Source: JACKAF01 sp041391485 | Lineage (GTDB): Bacteria; Bdellovibrionota; FAC87; UBA2466; JACKAF01 | Direction: 5' to 3' | NCBI GenBank assembly: GCA_041391485.1 | Contig: JAWKNY010000011.1 | Coordinates: 1-64,000 of the forward strand | DNA: 64,000 bases | In this document: in pieces, positions 45,801 through 53,666 of the stretch | How positions within the stretch are numbered: position 1 is the stretch's first letter | How the letters are laid out: each line of letters starts with the position of its first letter | The notes under the pieces: generated by a model | What the model was told of the DNA's origin: nothing | Databases searched by the model: none | The model's input: the letters and a program-made list of their open reading frames with translations, nothing else | Position numbers and translations under genes: made by a program

Positions 45801-47019
45801 CGCTGGAATTAAGACCTACGAAGACGCCGTTCTGGATGCGATGGAGCAGCAAGCCGATGAGTGTGGCTCGTTGGCCATGCCTGAAAAAGAGTGGCGAAGC
45901 TTTGTGAAGTCCGTTTCTTTTGAGGAGGCCAAGGGCAAAGCGCGGGAGATGGGGTTTGACGTCCCGTGGGATTGCGAGCTGGCCCGAACGCCTGAGGGCT
46001 ATTATCAGATTAAGGGCGGGATTCCCTACGCCATCGCGAAGTCGTTGGCTGTCGCTCCGTACGCGGATCTGCTTTGGATGGAGACCAAAACTGCCAATTT
46101 GGCGGACGCCAAGGTCTTTGCCGATGCTATCCACGCTGTGTATCCGGATAAAATGCTCGCCTACAACTTGTCACCGTCTTTTAACTGGGACACTACCGGC
46201 ATGACGGACGAAGAGATGCGCAACTTCCCGACCGAACTCGGCCGCATGGGTTTTGTGTTTAACTTTATTACCTACGGCGGACACCAGATCGATGGGCTTG
46301 CGGCAGAAGAATTCGCAACCGCTCTTCGTGAGAATGGGATGCTCGCTCTTGCGAAGTTGCAACGTCGCTTGAGGTTGCTCAATTCGCCTTATAAGACACC
46401 GCAGACATTGGTCGGCGGCCCGCGATCGGACGGTGCTCTGGTTGCCGTGTCCGGCCGAACGGCAACGACCAAGGCAATGGGTAAGGGTTCGACGCAGCAC
46501 CAGCATTTGGTGAACACCGAAGTACCGGTGAGTTTGTTTGAAAGCTGGATGAAGGAGTGGGCCACCCACAACACGATTACGGCTGCGCTGAAGGTGAAGC
46601 TGCGACCCGTGCCCAGCTCCGAGCTTCTTGAGATGGTTGTTTTTGGAGAGGGTGAGACGCGCATTGCGGATATCACGTTCACCAATATTCAGGACCGACG
46701 CGGGAATTCCATTTTGTCAGTGCGCGACCAGAATAACTACATCCCGGAGTACCGCCAGCGACGGCTCATCTCCTTGATGCATTTGTTTTTGGTCCACCGC
46801 TACCGGGTGAAAAAGGTGCATTTCCTAAGCCCGACCGAGGACAATGACATGCAGATTGAGGGCATGCGGGCGCTTGGCTTTTATAGCTCCGTTAATAAGG
46901 AGGTCGGTGACGTCATGGTTGCGGAAGTAAACCAAGGCTTCATCGAGAGTGTGCTGGCGGAGAATCAGGTGGAGCTGAAGAATGTCATCCAGAAATCGGG
47001 GGCGGTCACCCACGCCTGA
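42820..47019 (+). CDS. Bifunctional malate synthase / ICL2-type isocitrate lyase
   Basis: A single intact 1399-residue chain after a GGGAGGAAG site. Residues 1 to about 600 are malate synthase: LPKIQTAEEAALWDDM, the GFNTGRWDYI block (311-320) and EDMATGEIRVSILWEW (about 502-517, active-site region). From about 640 to 1260 it is isocitrate lyase of the long class: GGWATSAKGSIFEDPGPDL, ADADTGHGG, the catalytic KKCGH (Lys843-His847, Cys845), and FNFITYGGHQIDGLAAEEF. Residues 1260-1399 match the extra C-terminal domain of ICL2 enzymes, which in M. tuberculosis has a GNAT-like fold and senses acyl-CoA. Together they give both glyoxylate-bypass steps (isocitrate to glyoxylate and succinate; glyoxylate and acetyl-CoA to malate), allowing glyoxylate to pass within one protein. 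Nematode fusions have the opposite order. Confidence 0.93.
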   Translation: MSDANHTVRGKLCFRNNIFKEYSDLFSDEVVDVLHHMARFNSDQKALMTKRMETRKRRAQTRQRIAFLDQTSVIPRTNLLAKEARTGKFVGATIPEDLKRQWVQGTGPAAKPNAPLEKSLRNVAYALLSGADGWMFDGEDALGQIQSMSLDNQRNLKLAIHRDPVFLEVAEAVSEEMNAWAKDFLKREIIQDWKTQLDFTTVLFRCRGLHLEDRHIRESSGAPLAASIVDLTLYVLNNYKALQQQNASIALYLPKIQTAEEAALWDDMISSLEEYLSLSQGTIKTYVLVEQLEATYQLMEIRAALGLHFVGFNTGRWDYINSVADALAWDKEFINPNIESIPMTYAYMKHYEDRVRRAVNTPDSKGAFALWQGGMEPNIPVGSPEGVAKAMEKVLAGAKREQEAGASGKWVAHWKMVHLVRPVWEEARQDNQMGRSFPPLTYTEQDEKLLTELEPAPRTIQGARNLLSVALQYGNAFAQGFSAAALKPADFFGDDDVLYLMEDMATGEIRVSILWEWIHKRARLTEDDKSLGLKAGDTFTMEIFNTLLKEEMGKLLSADNKDVHDNSKKTTLPIAAAAVEAYINCKIKLPWYIDLLNINLNVQDLAEGKKRIATYVKTLLEHGERITENLDFAVAGSDPFFAKESKTLEEEIQETAEWMNTPRFRETKRLYSPRQVEEQRGAVYKGYTVARTAAERFYTRLRELFARREQITTFGPYSPGQAVSMKKQGIEAIYIGGWATSAKGSIFEDPGPDLASYPLSQVPDESATVVRALLTADRNQKFSRTRMSEAERKSIKPIDFTPMIIADADTGHGGDAHVRNLIRRFVEVGVPGYHIEDQKPGCKKCGHQGGKVLVPIYEQIVRLNAARFQLDTMRVPGLIVARTDAEAANLLDGQFDERDQPFILGVTNPSVPSLKSVSAAILKRMYDNGIKEVNGHELFRLSNAAYEKAYAWMTKAGILKQLDLSSQKFVATGGDVNALVNEVTSMVYGAWESDAGIKTYEDAVLDAMEQQADECGSLAMPEKEWRSFVKSVSFEEAKGKAREMGFDVPWDCELARTPEGYYQIKGGIPYAIAKSLAVAPYADLLWMETKTANLADAKVFADAIHAVYPDKMLAYNLSPSFNWDTTGMTDEEMRNFPTELGRMGFVFNFITYGGHQIDGLAAEEFATALRENGMLALAKLQRRLRLLNSPYKTPQTLVGGPRSDGALVAVSGRTATTKAMGKGSTQHQHLVNTEVPVSLFESWMKEWATHNTITAALKVKLRPVPSSELLEMVVFGEGETRIADITFTNIQDRRGNSILSVRDQNNYIPEYRQRRLISLMHLFLVHRYRVKKVHFLSPTEDNDMQIEGMRALGFYSSVNKEVGDVMVAEVNQGFIESVLAENQVELKNVIQKSGAVTHA

Positions 47020-47020
47020 G

Positions 47021-47034
47021 CTGTCGCGCGACAG
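47021..47034. repeat. Perfect palindrome CTGTCGCGCGACAG
   Basis: A 14-base perfect palindrome immediately after the glyoxylate-bypass fusion gene. A near-identical one (CTGTCGTGCGACAG core) lies between the two tRNA genes at 60556. Could be a terminator stem without T-run or a dispersed short repeat. Confidence 0.5.
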
Positions 47035-47138
47035 GTAAACCCACTATCGCTGAGTTCTAACAAATCTAGACGAGCGGCTTGGATCTTTGCCGACTCTTGT
47101 GTAGGCTTGCCCCCTCAACTTAATGCCCAGCGGAGGGG

Positions 47139-48125
47139 ATGATGGATCCAAAGAAAGATACCTGGAAAGAAAACGACAAGCTGGAATGGCTCTCCAAGCA
47201 GACTTTTCAGAGATCGTACGCGGAACAGGTTCTCTCCCGCATCGATAAGCTGAAAGAGCGCGGTGGCAAGATAAAGGTGCGCGCTTACGGAAGCCTAAGT
47301 TTGCAGGGCCGCAACGAGCTGGCGATTCACGGGGCTCGGCTCAGCGCCGAGGAATATGAGAAGCGCTACCCGCTCTACTACGCTGAAGTCGGCGATATCA
47401 CGAATGGGAAGCCCAATGTCATCATCACGGGCGGAACGCACGGGTACGAGGAGAGTGGGGTTTATGGGGCGCTCGAGTTTTTGGAAAAGGATGCGGAGAA
47501 GTACGCGGAGCGTTTCAACTTCCTAGTCTTTCCCTGTTTGAGTCCATTCGCGTACGAGGTAAACCAGCGCTGGACACACAATGCCTGGGACGTAAACCGA
47601 AGCTTTGATCGTTCAAAGCCCTATGTCCCGGAGGCGCAGCTCGTGATGGATGTCCTTGATGAAGCGCGAAAGCGCGCCGGAAAGGATTTTGCCGCGGCTG
47701 TGGATCTCCACGAGACTCCCGATCGCGACAAGACGATGATGCCCCCGCAGTACCAGCGCTATGGTATCAACCTGACTCCTGAAGATATTCTCATTCCTAA
47801 CGGGTATTATCTTATTTCTAACGTCGAGAATGAGGCGCCCGAGATGGCAAATCACATTATAGCGAGTGTCCGAAAGGTAACTCCTATAGCCCCTGACCCC
47901 GAAATTCACGGGGAAAAGAATGAGAATGGTGTTGTGATATCTAAGGGAGCCGATCCAACGCACCAGGGTTTGAATCAGGCTTACATGAAAACGATCTCAA
48001 GAAACTCTTATACGACTGAAATCTATCCCGAGATTCACCCGGAGCCTAGAGGATCGCAAGAGGCCATCGCCGCCCAAGTGGCGACAATACATGGGATTCT
48101 CAACTATCTAACGAGTGAATCCTAA
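47139..48125 (+). CDS. M14-family zinc carboxypeptidase / deacylase
   Basis: 328 residues. Zinc and catalytic motifs of the M14 fold: GGTHGYEESG (HxxE, about 97-106), WDVNRSF (substrate Asn-Arg), VDLHET (third zinc His, about 188-193) and YTTEIYPE (general base Glu). Related to succinylglutamate desuccinylase/aspartoacylase and to murein-peptide carboxypeptidases. No signal peptide, so cytoplasmic. Convergent with the esterase gene. Confidence 0.83.
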   Translation: MMDPKKDTWKENDKLEWLSKQTFQRSYAEQVLSRIDKLKERGGKIKVRAYGSLSLQGRNELAIHGARLSAEEYEKRYPLYYAEVGDITNGKPNVIITGGTHGYEESGVYGALEFLEKDAEKYAERFNFLVFPCLSPFAYEVNQRWTHNAWDVNRSFDRSKPYVPEAQLVMDVLDEARKRAGKDFAAAVDLHETPDRDKTMMPPQYQRYGINLTPEDILIPNGYYLISNVENEAPEMANHIIASVRKVTPIAPDPEIHGEKNENGVVISKGADPTHQGLNQAYMKTISRNSYTTEIYPEIHPEPRGSQEAIAAQVATIHGILNYLTSES

Positions 48126-48134
48126 GCGACATTA

Positions 48135-49213
48135 TTATGGACGCGGGTGCGCCTGAAAAAACTCCCAGATAGCATCGTTAGTAATTAAGTCCCGAGTCGG
48201 AGGGTTATCCGTGCCGGGAATGAGCTGCTGCTGATCGGCGAGGGGGTATTCGTGCGAACCGGGCCAGCTATGGCCACCGTCTCTCACAAACCAGTACCCT
48301 ACATCCCCGCGTGTGGCGCATGTGGAGTTCATGCGCAGGGTGGCTTTGCCTTGCTGGCGTGTTACCGAGAAAGCGGAAGACTTGTCAGAACTGCAATCGT
48401 TGTTGTTCGACCAAAAGCCAGAGCGTCCTCTACCGAAAGAAGATTGTGCGAGCTTCCCAGACAGGACGCCTGCCCGCCTGCAAACGGAATACAGTTGTCT
48501 TTCTCGCCGTTGATAAGAAGTACGGGAACGGATCGTTTTACGTTGCACGCGTAAGCTTTGGCGCTACTTCCTGGCTCTTGATCGGCAACGACGGCAGCGA
48601 CGACGGCAATGGAAGCAAACTCGTCGCTGAGCTCGCAGCCAAGACGATGGGTAAACATCCCGCCGTTAGAAAAACCAACGCCGTGGACGCGGCTGCGATT
48701 GACATGTGCCGAGGAAAAACCGCTTAGAATCTTTTTCACAAAACCTACATCATCAATCTGTCGTGAGGCAGGAGAGCCGCAACAGGTGCCGGCGTTCCAT
48801 CCAAGCCGTCTTAGTAGTAAGGGCCTTATAGGGGTGCCATCGGGTTCCACCAGGATAAAGCCTTCTCTTCGCGCCTTATCGCGTAGCAAAGTCATGTCGG
48901 ATTGCTGTTGGGAGTTTCCGCCAGCTCCGTGAAAATTAAAGACGAGAGGTAAAGCGCCGCCAGTAGCAAACTGTGGGGGCAAGTAGAGGAGGAAGGTACG
49001 CAAACGCCGCGCGTGCAACATGCCGATGCGGTACTGCCTGCCTTGGAACGCGTTCGCTCTACGCACGCCGCGAGCGGCTTCATCGCTCGTCACCCCGCCT
49101 GAGGCCATCCGAATAGCCTGATCCAAGCTCACAAGTTCTGTATTTGCGTTGGTTCCGACACTGCAGGCAGATAGCAGTACTAGGGCCGTCAGGCCTGACA
49201 GGCTTAGTTTCAT
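48135..49213 (-). pseudogene. PHB-depolymerase/LpqC-like esterase lipoprotein, frameshifted
   Basis: Start at ATG 49213 with lipobox LLSAC (TALVLLSAC). Alpha/beta-hydrolase features: LPLVFNFHGAGGN (oxyanion strand), GVGFSNGGMFTHRLGCEL (nucleophile in GFSNGGM), PVLLINGEKDNCIPFAGG (Asp) and, after a frame change near 48420, DGGHSWPGS (catalytic His). This is the order of PHB-depolymerase-family esterases such as LpqC and feruloyl esterases. Probably outer-membrane or periplasmic lipoprotein. One indel separates the catalytic His from the rest. Confidence 0.8.
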
Positions 49214-49356
49214 AACCCCCCCGAGACCTATAATTATAGAGGAGCCCTGCACGGGAATTATGTCGCTGGGAAGGGTCCGTAGGGGGTTGAATATTCTATG
49301 GTTTTCCAAACAGTGGCGTCCGTGCGTGGACGGCTTTCGAATCAAAAGTCATTCCG

Positions 49357-50607
49357 TTACCGGCTCTCCGCATTCGTTCTAGGTACTTCATCACGACTAG
49401 CGCGAGAGCTGGGCTTGACCCGCATTTTCTCAAACTCAGCCGGAACAGGATGAACCTTTTCTTCAACTGGAGCTATCGGCGCCCTGTCTGGAACGAGCTT
49501 TTGCCTTCCTTTGACCTTGTCGCCAAAAAGCTGACGACGGATCTCTTGTCCGAGCATCTCACCGATAGCTGAAGGCACCGCATTTCCAATTTGTTTCTGA
49601 ACTTCGGATACTCCTCCCAAAATTTCAATATCATCAGGAAAGGTCTGGAGACGTGCCATTTCGCGCATGGTTAGACGACGATTCTTCCAATGAAATGGAC
49701 CAATAGCACTCCCTGGTTGTGCTTGAATTGTCCAGCTAGGCAGCCGCTTGGCTAACTTTAGAAGGAAGCTCCAGTAGCGCGAACGCCATTTGAATATTGG
49801 AACCCCATCGCCTCGTTCTGAATGGTAAAGATAATTTTGTCCTTCGGGAATTGACGGCAGCAACACTCCCCAGCGGCCGCCAACACGACTAGGCACCGCT
49901 TTTTCGTCATCGGATTCAAGGTCGTGCAATGCATCCCATGTCGTCCTATAGGGGATTCTTTCCTCTTCTCCGAAAAGTTCCAGGCTTGGATCGTTAGCGC
50001 CCGCGCGGATCTGATTAAAGAAACGCGGCTCGGGGAATCGGAATTCTTTGCCATCCCGGGACCCCACTATAAAAACACGCTCTCTAATCTGGGGAACCCC
50101 AAAATCTGCCGCGTTTAATACCTTCCATGTGAAACTGTAATTGGTGCGCTTGCGCCGATTAATCTCGATGAGACTCTCTTTCAAGAACTGTAAGCCCTCA
50201 TCCTTGCCTTTGTAGGCTAAGCCAAAAACGTTCTCCAAAATAAAAGCCCGTGGAAGGGTGTCTTCAAGGACGCGCATATACTCTCGAAGTGTGTTAGCGC
50301 GTGGGTCTTTGAGGCGAGCGGCGTCGCCGTTTACCCAATAGCCTGACTTGGAGAAAGGTTGACACGGAGGGCCCCCGATCAAGAGGTCTGCCTCTTTTTT
50401 CTTTAAACCTGCTCCCTTAAGAAGTTCCGAAGACGAAACCTCCTCAATGACTTGCTCAATGACATTCCAGTTCGGACGGTTGTGCCGCAAGGTGCGGCAA
50501 CACCAGCCGTCCATTTCCACTGCAACGGCGGTCTCAATTCCTGCGGCCTCGACGCCGTAGTCCATGCCCCCGGCCCCCGTGAATAAACTGATAGCTGAAT
50601 ATTTCAA
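49357..50607 (-). CDS. DNA (cytosine-5) methyltransferase
   Basis: 416 residues with the C5-MTase motifs: ISLFTGAGGMDYG (motif I, about 6-18), LLIGGPPCQPFSKSG (motif IV with catalytic Cys82), FILENVFGL (motif VI), PQIRERVFIVG (motif VIII) and MARLQTFPDD with QIGNAVPSAIG (motifs IX-X). Divergent from a small HTH gene and a PD-(D/E)XK endonuclease gene, so it is the protective enzyme of a type II restriction-modification system. Target sequence cannot be read from the protein. Confidence 0.93.
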   Translation of the reverse strand: MKYSAISLFTGAGGMDYGVEAAGIETAVAVEMDGWCCRTLRHNRPNWNVIEQVIEEVSSSELLKGAGLKKKEADLLIGGPPCQPFSKSGYWVNGDAARLKDPRANTLREYMRVLEDTLPRAFILENVFGLAYKGKDEGLQFLKESLIEINRRKRTNYSFTWKVLNAADFGVPQIRERVFIVGSRDGKEFRFPEPRFFNQIRAGANDPSLELFGEEERIPYRTTWDALHDLESDDEKAVPSRVGGRWGVLLPSIPEGQNYLYHSERGDGVPIFKWRSRYWSFLLKLAKRLPSWTIQAQPGSAIGPFHWKNRRLTMREMARLQTFPDDIEILGGVSEVQKQIGNAVPSAIGEMLGQEIRRQLFGDKVKGRQKLVPDRAPIAPVEEKVHPVPAEFEKMRVKPSSRASRDEVPRTNAESR

Positions 50608-50658
50608 GAAGCTGTACCTCCGGAGTCTTTCACAGAAAATGATTTTCTAACGTAAATG

Positions 50659-50675
50659 GTGTATCGTCAATACAC
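50659..50675. promoter_or_regulatory. Inverted repeat GTGTAT-N5-ATACAC between RM genes
   Basis: GTGTAT-CGTCA-ATACAC lies in the 83-base divergent promoter region between the methyltransferase and the HTH gene, 16 bases before the HTH start. Position and symmetry fit an operator for the adjacent controller-like HTH protein. Confidence 0.5.
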
Positions 50676-50690
50676 TACTAGGGAGCGTGT

Positions 50691-51056
50691 ATGGCATTGT
50701 TTTTCGACCTGCGTAACCTCGTTCAAGACTATGAGGCGAGAACCGGCTTGCGTTTGAGTTATAATGACCTTGGGCGCTTGGCTAACGTTTCTCCGGACAC
50801 GATCAAGTCGATTGCATCGCGTCATTCGTACAACGTGACCCTGCACACGCTCGATCGCATTTGCAGCACGCTGGGTATGGACCCGGTCCGATACTTGGTT
50901 TGGCAACCAGACTCTCAACATGAATCGGAACAAGAACATAGATTACCTTCATCGCTTGACGGGCCTGACCCCCAACGAGTTGGCCGAGGTGCTCCAAAAC
51001 AACCCGCGCGCGTACATGAGCGTAAAGGGCGCAGTGGCGGAGAAGCATCTCGATAA
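50691..51056 (+). CDS. Cro/C1-type HTH protein, putative RM controller
   Basis: An N-terminal HTH (LSYNDLGRLANVSPDTIKSIA, about 18-38, in two helices) followed by TLHTLDRICSTLGMDPVRYLVW, the HTH_26-like fold of about 75 residues. The ORF continues to 121 codons but the last 45 residues look non-native and overlap the endonuclease gene by 137 bases; an indel near 50915 would instead end it in an ATGA overlap at 50920. Divergent from the methyltransferase and upstream of the endonuclease, the usual place of a C protein that delays endonuclease expression. Confidence 0.72.
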   Translation: MALFFDLRNLVQDYEARTGLRLSYNDLGRLANVSPDTIKSIASRHSYNVTLHTLDRICSTLGMDPVRYLVWQPDSQHESEQEHRLPSSLDGPDPQRVGRGAPKQPARVHERKGRSGGEASR

Positions 51057-51723
51057 AACACTCTCGGCATTAAAGGCCGACCAAACTATCTCTGACTATC
51101 GAAAGGGGCGCGGAGACTTTGAAAAAGACTTTTACGTTCGCCTCACCGGAAAAAAGGAGGAAGTTTCAATTGAGTGCAAAAATGTTCGAGTCCTAGACTT
51201 GGGCAGCCTTTCCCTGAAGCGGGAGTACCTAAAATTCCTCAAAAGAAACCAATACGATCTTGATCTTCCAGATGAAACGCATATTGAGAGCCTTAACAAC
51301 TCAGAACTTCGCGACCTATACAAGTCGCTTCCTCAGGAATATTCCGATTCCGGCGTGCCACGCTTCAGCTTTAGTCGAAATCTTGCAAAGGTAGCTGGAC
51401 CTATCGGAAAAAACGACCCGAAAAAGTACCTTCAACAGTTCGGAGACCATCGAATTTTGATCGACTTCAAACGAACCCGTAACTCCCGTGATGTTGGTGA
51501 AACGGATAATCGGGCAAAGCGCCTCTATAAGATAGGAGAGATCGATATCGTCGCGGCTTGCCTCTTCAGTCGAACACTCGAGTGGGATTTTGTCTATTGC
51601 GGCGCCCGATGTTTCGTAAAACATCACGACTACAACGACCGCTTTTCGGACGCAATGCATGTCGCACCCGACACCTGGACGAATGATCTGCGTACAGTGC
51701 TACGAGACCATAAGATTGATTAA
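50920..51723 (+). CDS. Putative type II restriction endonuclease (PD-(D/E)XK)
   Basis: 267 residues. GDFEKDFYVRLTGKKEEVSIECKNVR (residues 65-90) carries a D-X(14-19)-ExK core: Asp66 or Asp70 with Glu85 and Lys87, the usual metal-binding triad of restriction nucleases. The rest has no family I recognise. ILIDFKRTRNSRDVGETDNR near 180-200 may be a DNA-binding strand/loop. Identity as the R enzyme rests on the motif plus its position next to a C5 methyltransferase and HTH gene. Confidence 0.72.
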   Translation: MNRNKNIDYLHRLTGLTPNELAEVLQNNPRAYMSVKGAVAEKHLDKTLSALKADQTISDYRKGRGDFEKDFYVRLTGKKEEVSIECKNVRVLDLGSLSLKREYLKFLKRNQYDLDLPDETHIESLNNSELRDLYKSLPQEYSDSGVPRFSFSRNLAKVAGPIGKNDPKKYLQQFGDHRILIDFKRTRNSRDVGETDNRAKRLYKIGEIDIVAACLFSRTLEWDFVYCGARCFVKHHDYNDRFSDAMHVAPDTWTNDLRTVLRDHKID

Positions 51724-51939
51724 CATCGTCAACACCTACTCAGAGAACCTCTGCTGGAATTTATACATAGAATCCCTTTCTCCTTTGGTGTTCCGCTCTG
51801 CCCAGTACTCAATGGTTAGTTTTTTGCGGGTTTATCAATCACCAGTCCGAAATTGGTGCATCATGACTAAAGGATTGACGAAGACACCATTCTTCTCTCA
51901 AGCTATTCTGCTGATCGATCAGCAAGCCGGAGGTTAAAC

Positions 51940-52470
51940 ATGCAACGGGACGAACTTCAGTTCCGAGCATTGGATGCTGAAGCACGATTTGAGTACCAGT
52001 TCGCGCTTCTGATATTTGCTACTTTAACATTGAGTATTCAGTTTTCTCCCCCCATGGGGGCATCTATGAGATGCCTTCTCATCGCGGCCTGGCTGTTTTT
52101 TTTGGTGGCTGGAGTAGTCGCTGGTTGGAGGTTGTCAAAACTCCCACTGGCATATCGCCTGAATTGGGGTGAATTGACTCAGGCTGAACTCGTTAAGAAC
52201 CGTAAATCCCAGTTGGCTGAGCCTACGTTTACGCGCGGCCTGGCAGCAGGAAGGGTTCTGGATGCTGATACGAAACAGCCTATGACCCTGTCTGATTACA
52301 CTTCAATGGTGGAAGAATCGGAAAAGAATCTCAAGGAGATTACATCACGTAGAGAAGCGCTTTCTAGATGTTACCAAATTGCTTTCTGGGCCCAGATCCT
52401 GCTCTTTCTAGCTGGAATCGTCTGCAATGGTATCTTTTTGGGAATGGGTTTACTCGAAAAAACTCCGTAA
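51940..52470 (+). CDS. Three-helix membrane protein of unknown function in defence island
   Basis: 176 residues. Two membrane helices near the N-terminus (FALLIFATLTLSIQF; CLLIAAWLFFLVAGVVAGW), a soluble middle of about 80 residues with a helical segment (SMVEESEKNLKEITSRREAL) and one C-terminal helix (AQILLFLAGIVCNGIFLGMG). Not recognised. The architecture resembles small membrane effectors or immunity-like proteins of defence loci, but this is analogy only. It is convergent with the patatin gene (43 bases between stops). Confidence 0.65.
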   Translation: MQRDELQFRALDAEARFEYQFALLIFATLTLSIQFSPPMGASMRCLLIAAWLFFLVAGVVAGWRLSKLPLAYRLNWGELTQAELVKNRKSQLAEPTFTRGLAAGRVLDADTKQPMTLSDYTSMVEESEKNLKEITSRREALSRCYQIAFWAQILLFLAGIVCNGIFLGMGLLEKTP

Positions 52471-52513
52471 CCGACGTCAGTTTCCTACCTTTCCTAGCGA
52501 GTGCTGCGTTTGT

Positions 52514-53656
52514 CTACCCCTTAGGCCAATACAGCGAAATCAAAGTCTTTGTAAGCTGCTCACCTCTCTTTGACAGAAGCGAAATATTATCCTCAGACAT
52601 GGCGCGGAAGTCAGTTGGATAGTCCACGACTGCTTCCTGGGGGACGAAGTCAGCTGGGCGGGAAGGAAGCCTTTCGTCGTTCTGTCCGAGATAGGATAGA
52701 ATGAATGCCTTAAGCTTTCCTTTCTTTTGAAACTCGTGAAGCAACGCAAAACTGCCGCTTTGAGTACGCCTCATCACACTGTTGAAACATTGTGTGAGCC
52801 TTGGTACTAGCCATTGGTGGTGTCCCCACCCGCGAGGAATTCCCGTACCCGCATCGCACGCAATGATTATGTCGCATTCAGGACTGTCGTAAGAGAACTT
52901 TGGGTCTCGATCTGGCAGCAGCGGGGTCAAGCCAAGATTCTCATATACCCCTCCATCAGTTAAAATCACTCTCCGTCCTTGAATCTGTCCGTGTTTGCTG
53001 AACGAAAATGTTCGATCTAGAGCGGGAAGTAACGCAGGATAGGCTGCAGAAGCTGTGATAGCTTCCGACAATGGAACTTCCTCCTTTACAACTCCGTAGG
53101 GCCAGCACCTTACTTCACGGCTTCCGAACCGAAATGCCGTGGTCGTCTGAAGTTCACATGCATTTACAATCGTTTCAATGTTTCTCTTGGGATCAGAGAC
53201 TTTGCATCCCCGAAACCAGCGTTTCTCAAAGACCCGTAAAACGCTGTTTGTTCGCGAGAACGGTCTTCGAACCAAACAAATGTTTCTTAGTTTGCGTCCG
53301 GGATTTAGAACTGACACCGCAAACTCCACCCCGTGTCCAATCAATACTCCGAGCACGTTCAGGAGGTTAAGGACTATTCGTCCAGTCAGAATCCAGTCAC
53401 AAAGCGCATCGCGGGCAATTCCTTTTCGAAGAAATGAAAGCGTTCGCTCTTCAAATGCTGCAAAGTCTCCAGAATGGTACGCATATAGACCAGTAATCAC
53501 GGAACCACCTGAGACGGAAGAAATAACACGTACCTTGTCCAGGTAGCCTAGATCGTGGTGAGCGCGCAGACACCCCAGGTGAAAGGCAACCGCACGTGAG
53601 CCGCCTCCCGATAAGCAGAGCCCGATCCTGCGATCTTTTTTTGTTTTTGCCTCCAT
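52514..53656 (-). CDS. Patatin-like phospholipase (CapV-like)
   Basis: Start at ATG 53656, ten bases after the stop of the E2-E1-JAB gene; the frame is open to 53704. 380 residues with LCLSGGGSRAVAFHLG (oxyanion GGGSR, 17-21), SSVSGGS (nucleophile Ser49) and LTDGGVYENLG (dyad Asp234), the complete patatin catalytic set. A hydrophobic segment (VLNLLNVLGVLIGHGVEF, about 95-112) may contact the membrane. Patatin enzymes such as CapV are membrane-degrading effectors of CBASS. Here it is the last gene of an operon with an MBL hydrolase and an E2-E1-JAB fusion, which points to an effector role. Confidence 0.88.
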   Translation of the reverse strand: MEAKTKKDRRIGLCLSGGGSRAVAFHLGCLRAHHDLGYLDKVRVISSVSGGSVITGLYAYHSGDFAAFEERTLSFLRKGIARDALCDWILTGRIVLNLLNVLGVLIGHGVEFAVSVLNPGRKLRNICLVRRPFSRTNSVLRVFEKRWFRGCKVSDPKRNIETIVNACELQTTTAFRFGSREVRCWPYGVVKEEVPLSEAITASAAYPALLPALDRTFSFSKHGQIQGRRVILTDGGVYENLGLTPLLPDRDPKFSYDSPECDIIIACDAGTGIPRGWGHHQWLVPRLTQCFNSVMRRTQSGSFALLHEFQKKGKLKAFILSYLGQNDERLPSRPADFVPQEAVVDYPTDFRAMSEDNISLLSKRGEQLTKTLISLYWPKG

Positions 53657-53666
53657 ATCCACTTCT

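Noticed and set aside
51940..52470. CD-NTase or other cyclase for the CBASS-like operon
   Set aside because: The product is a short membrane protein without a GS...DxD nucleotidyltransferase motif; none was found in the neighbouring genes either.
53071..53546. Plus-strand ORFs opposite the patatin gene
   Set aside because: Antisense shadows of a gene with complete catalytic motifs.
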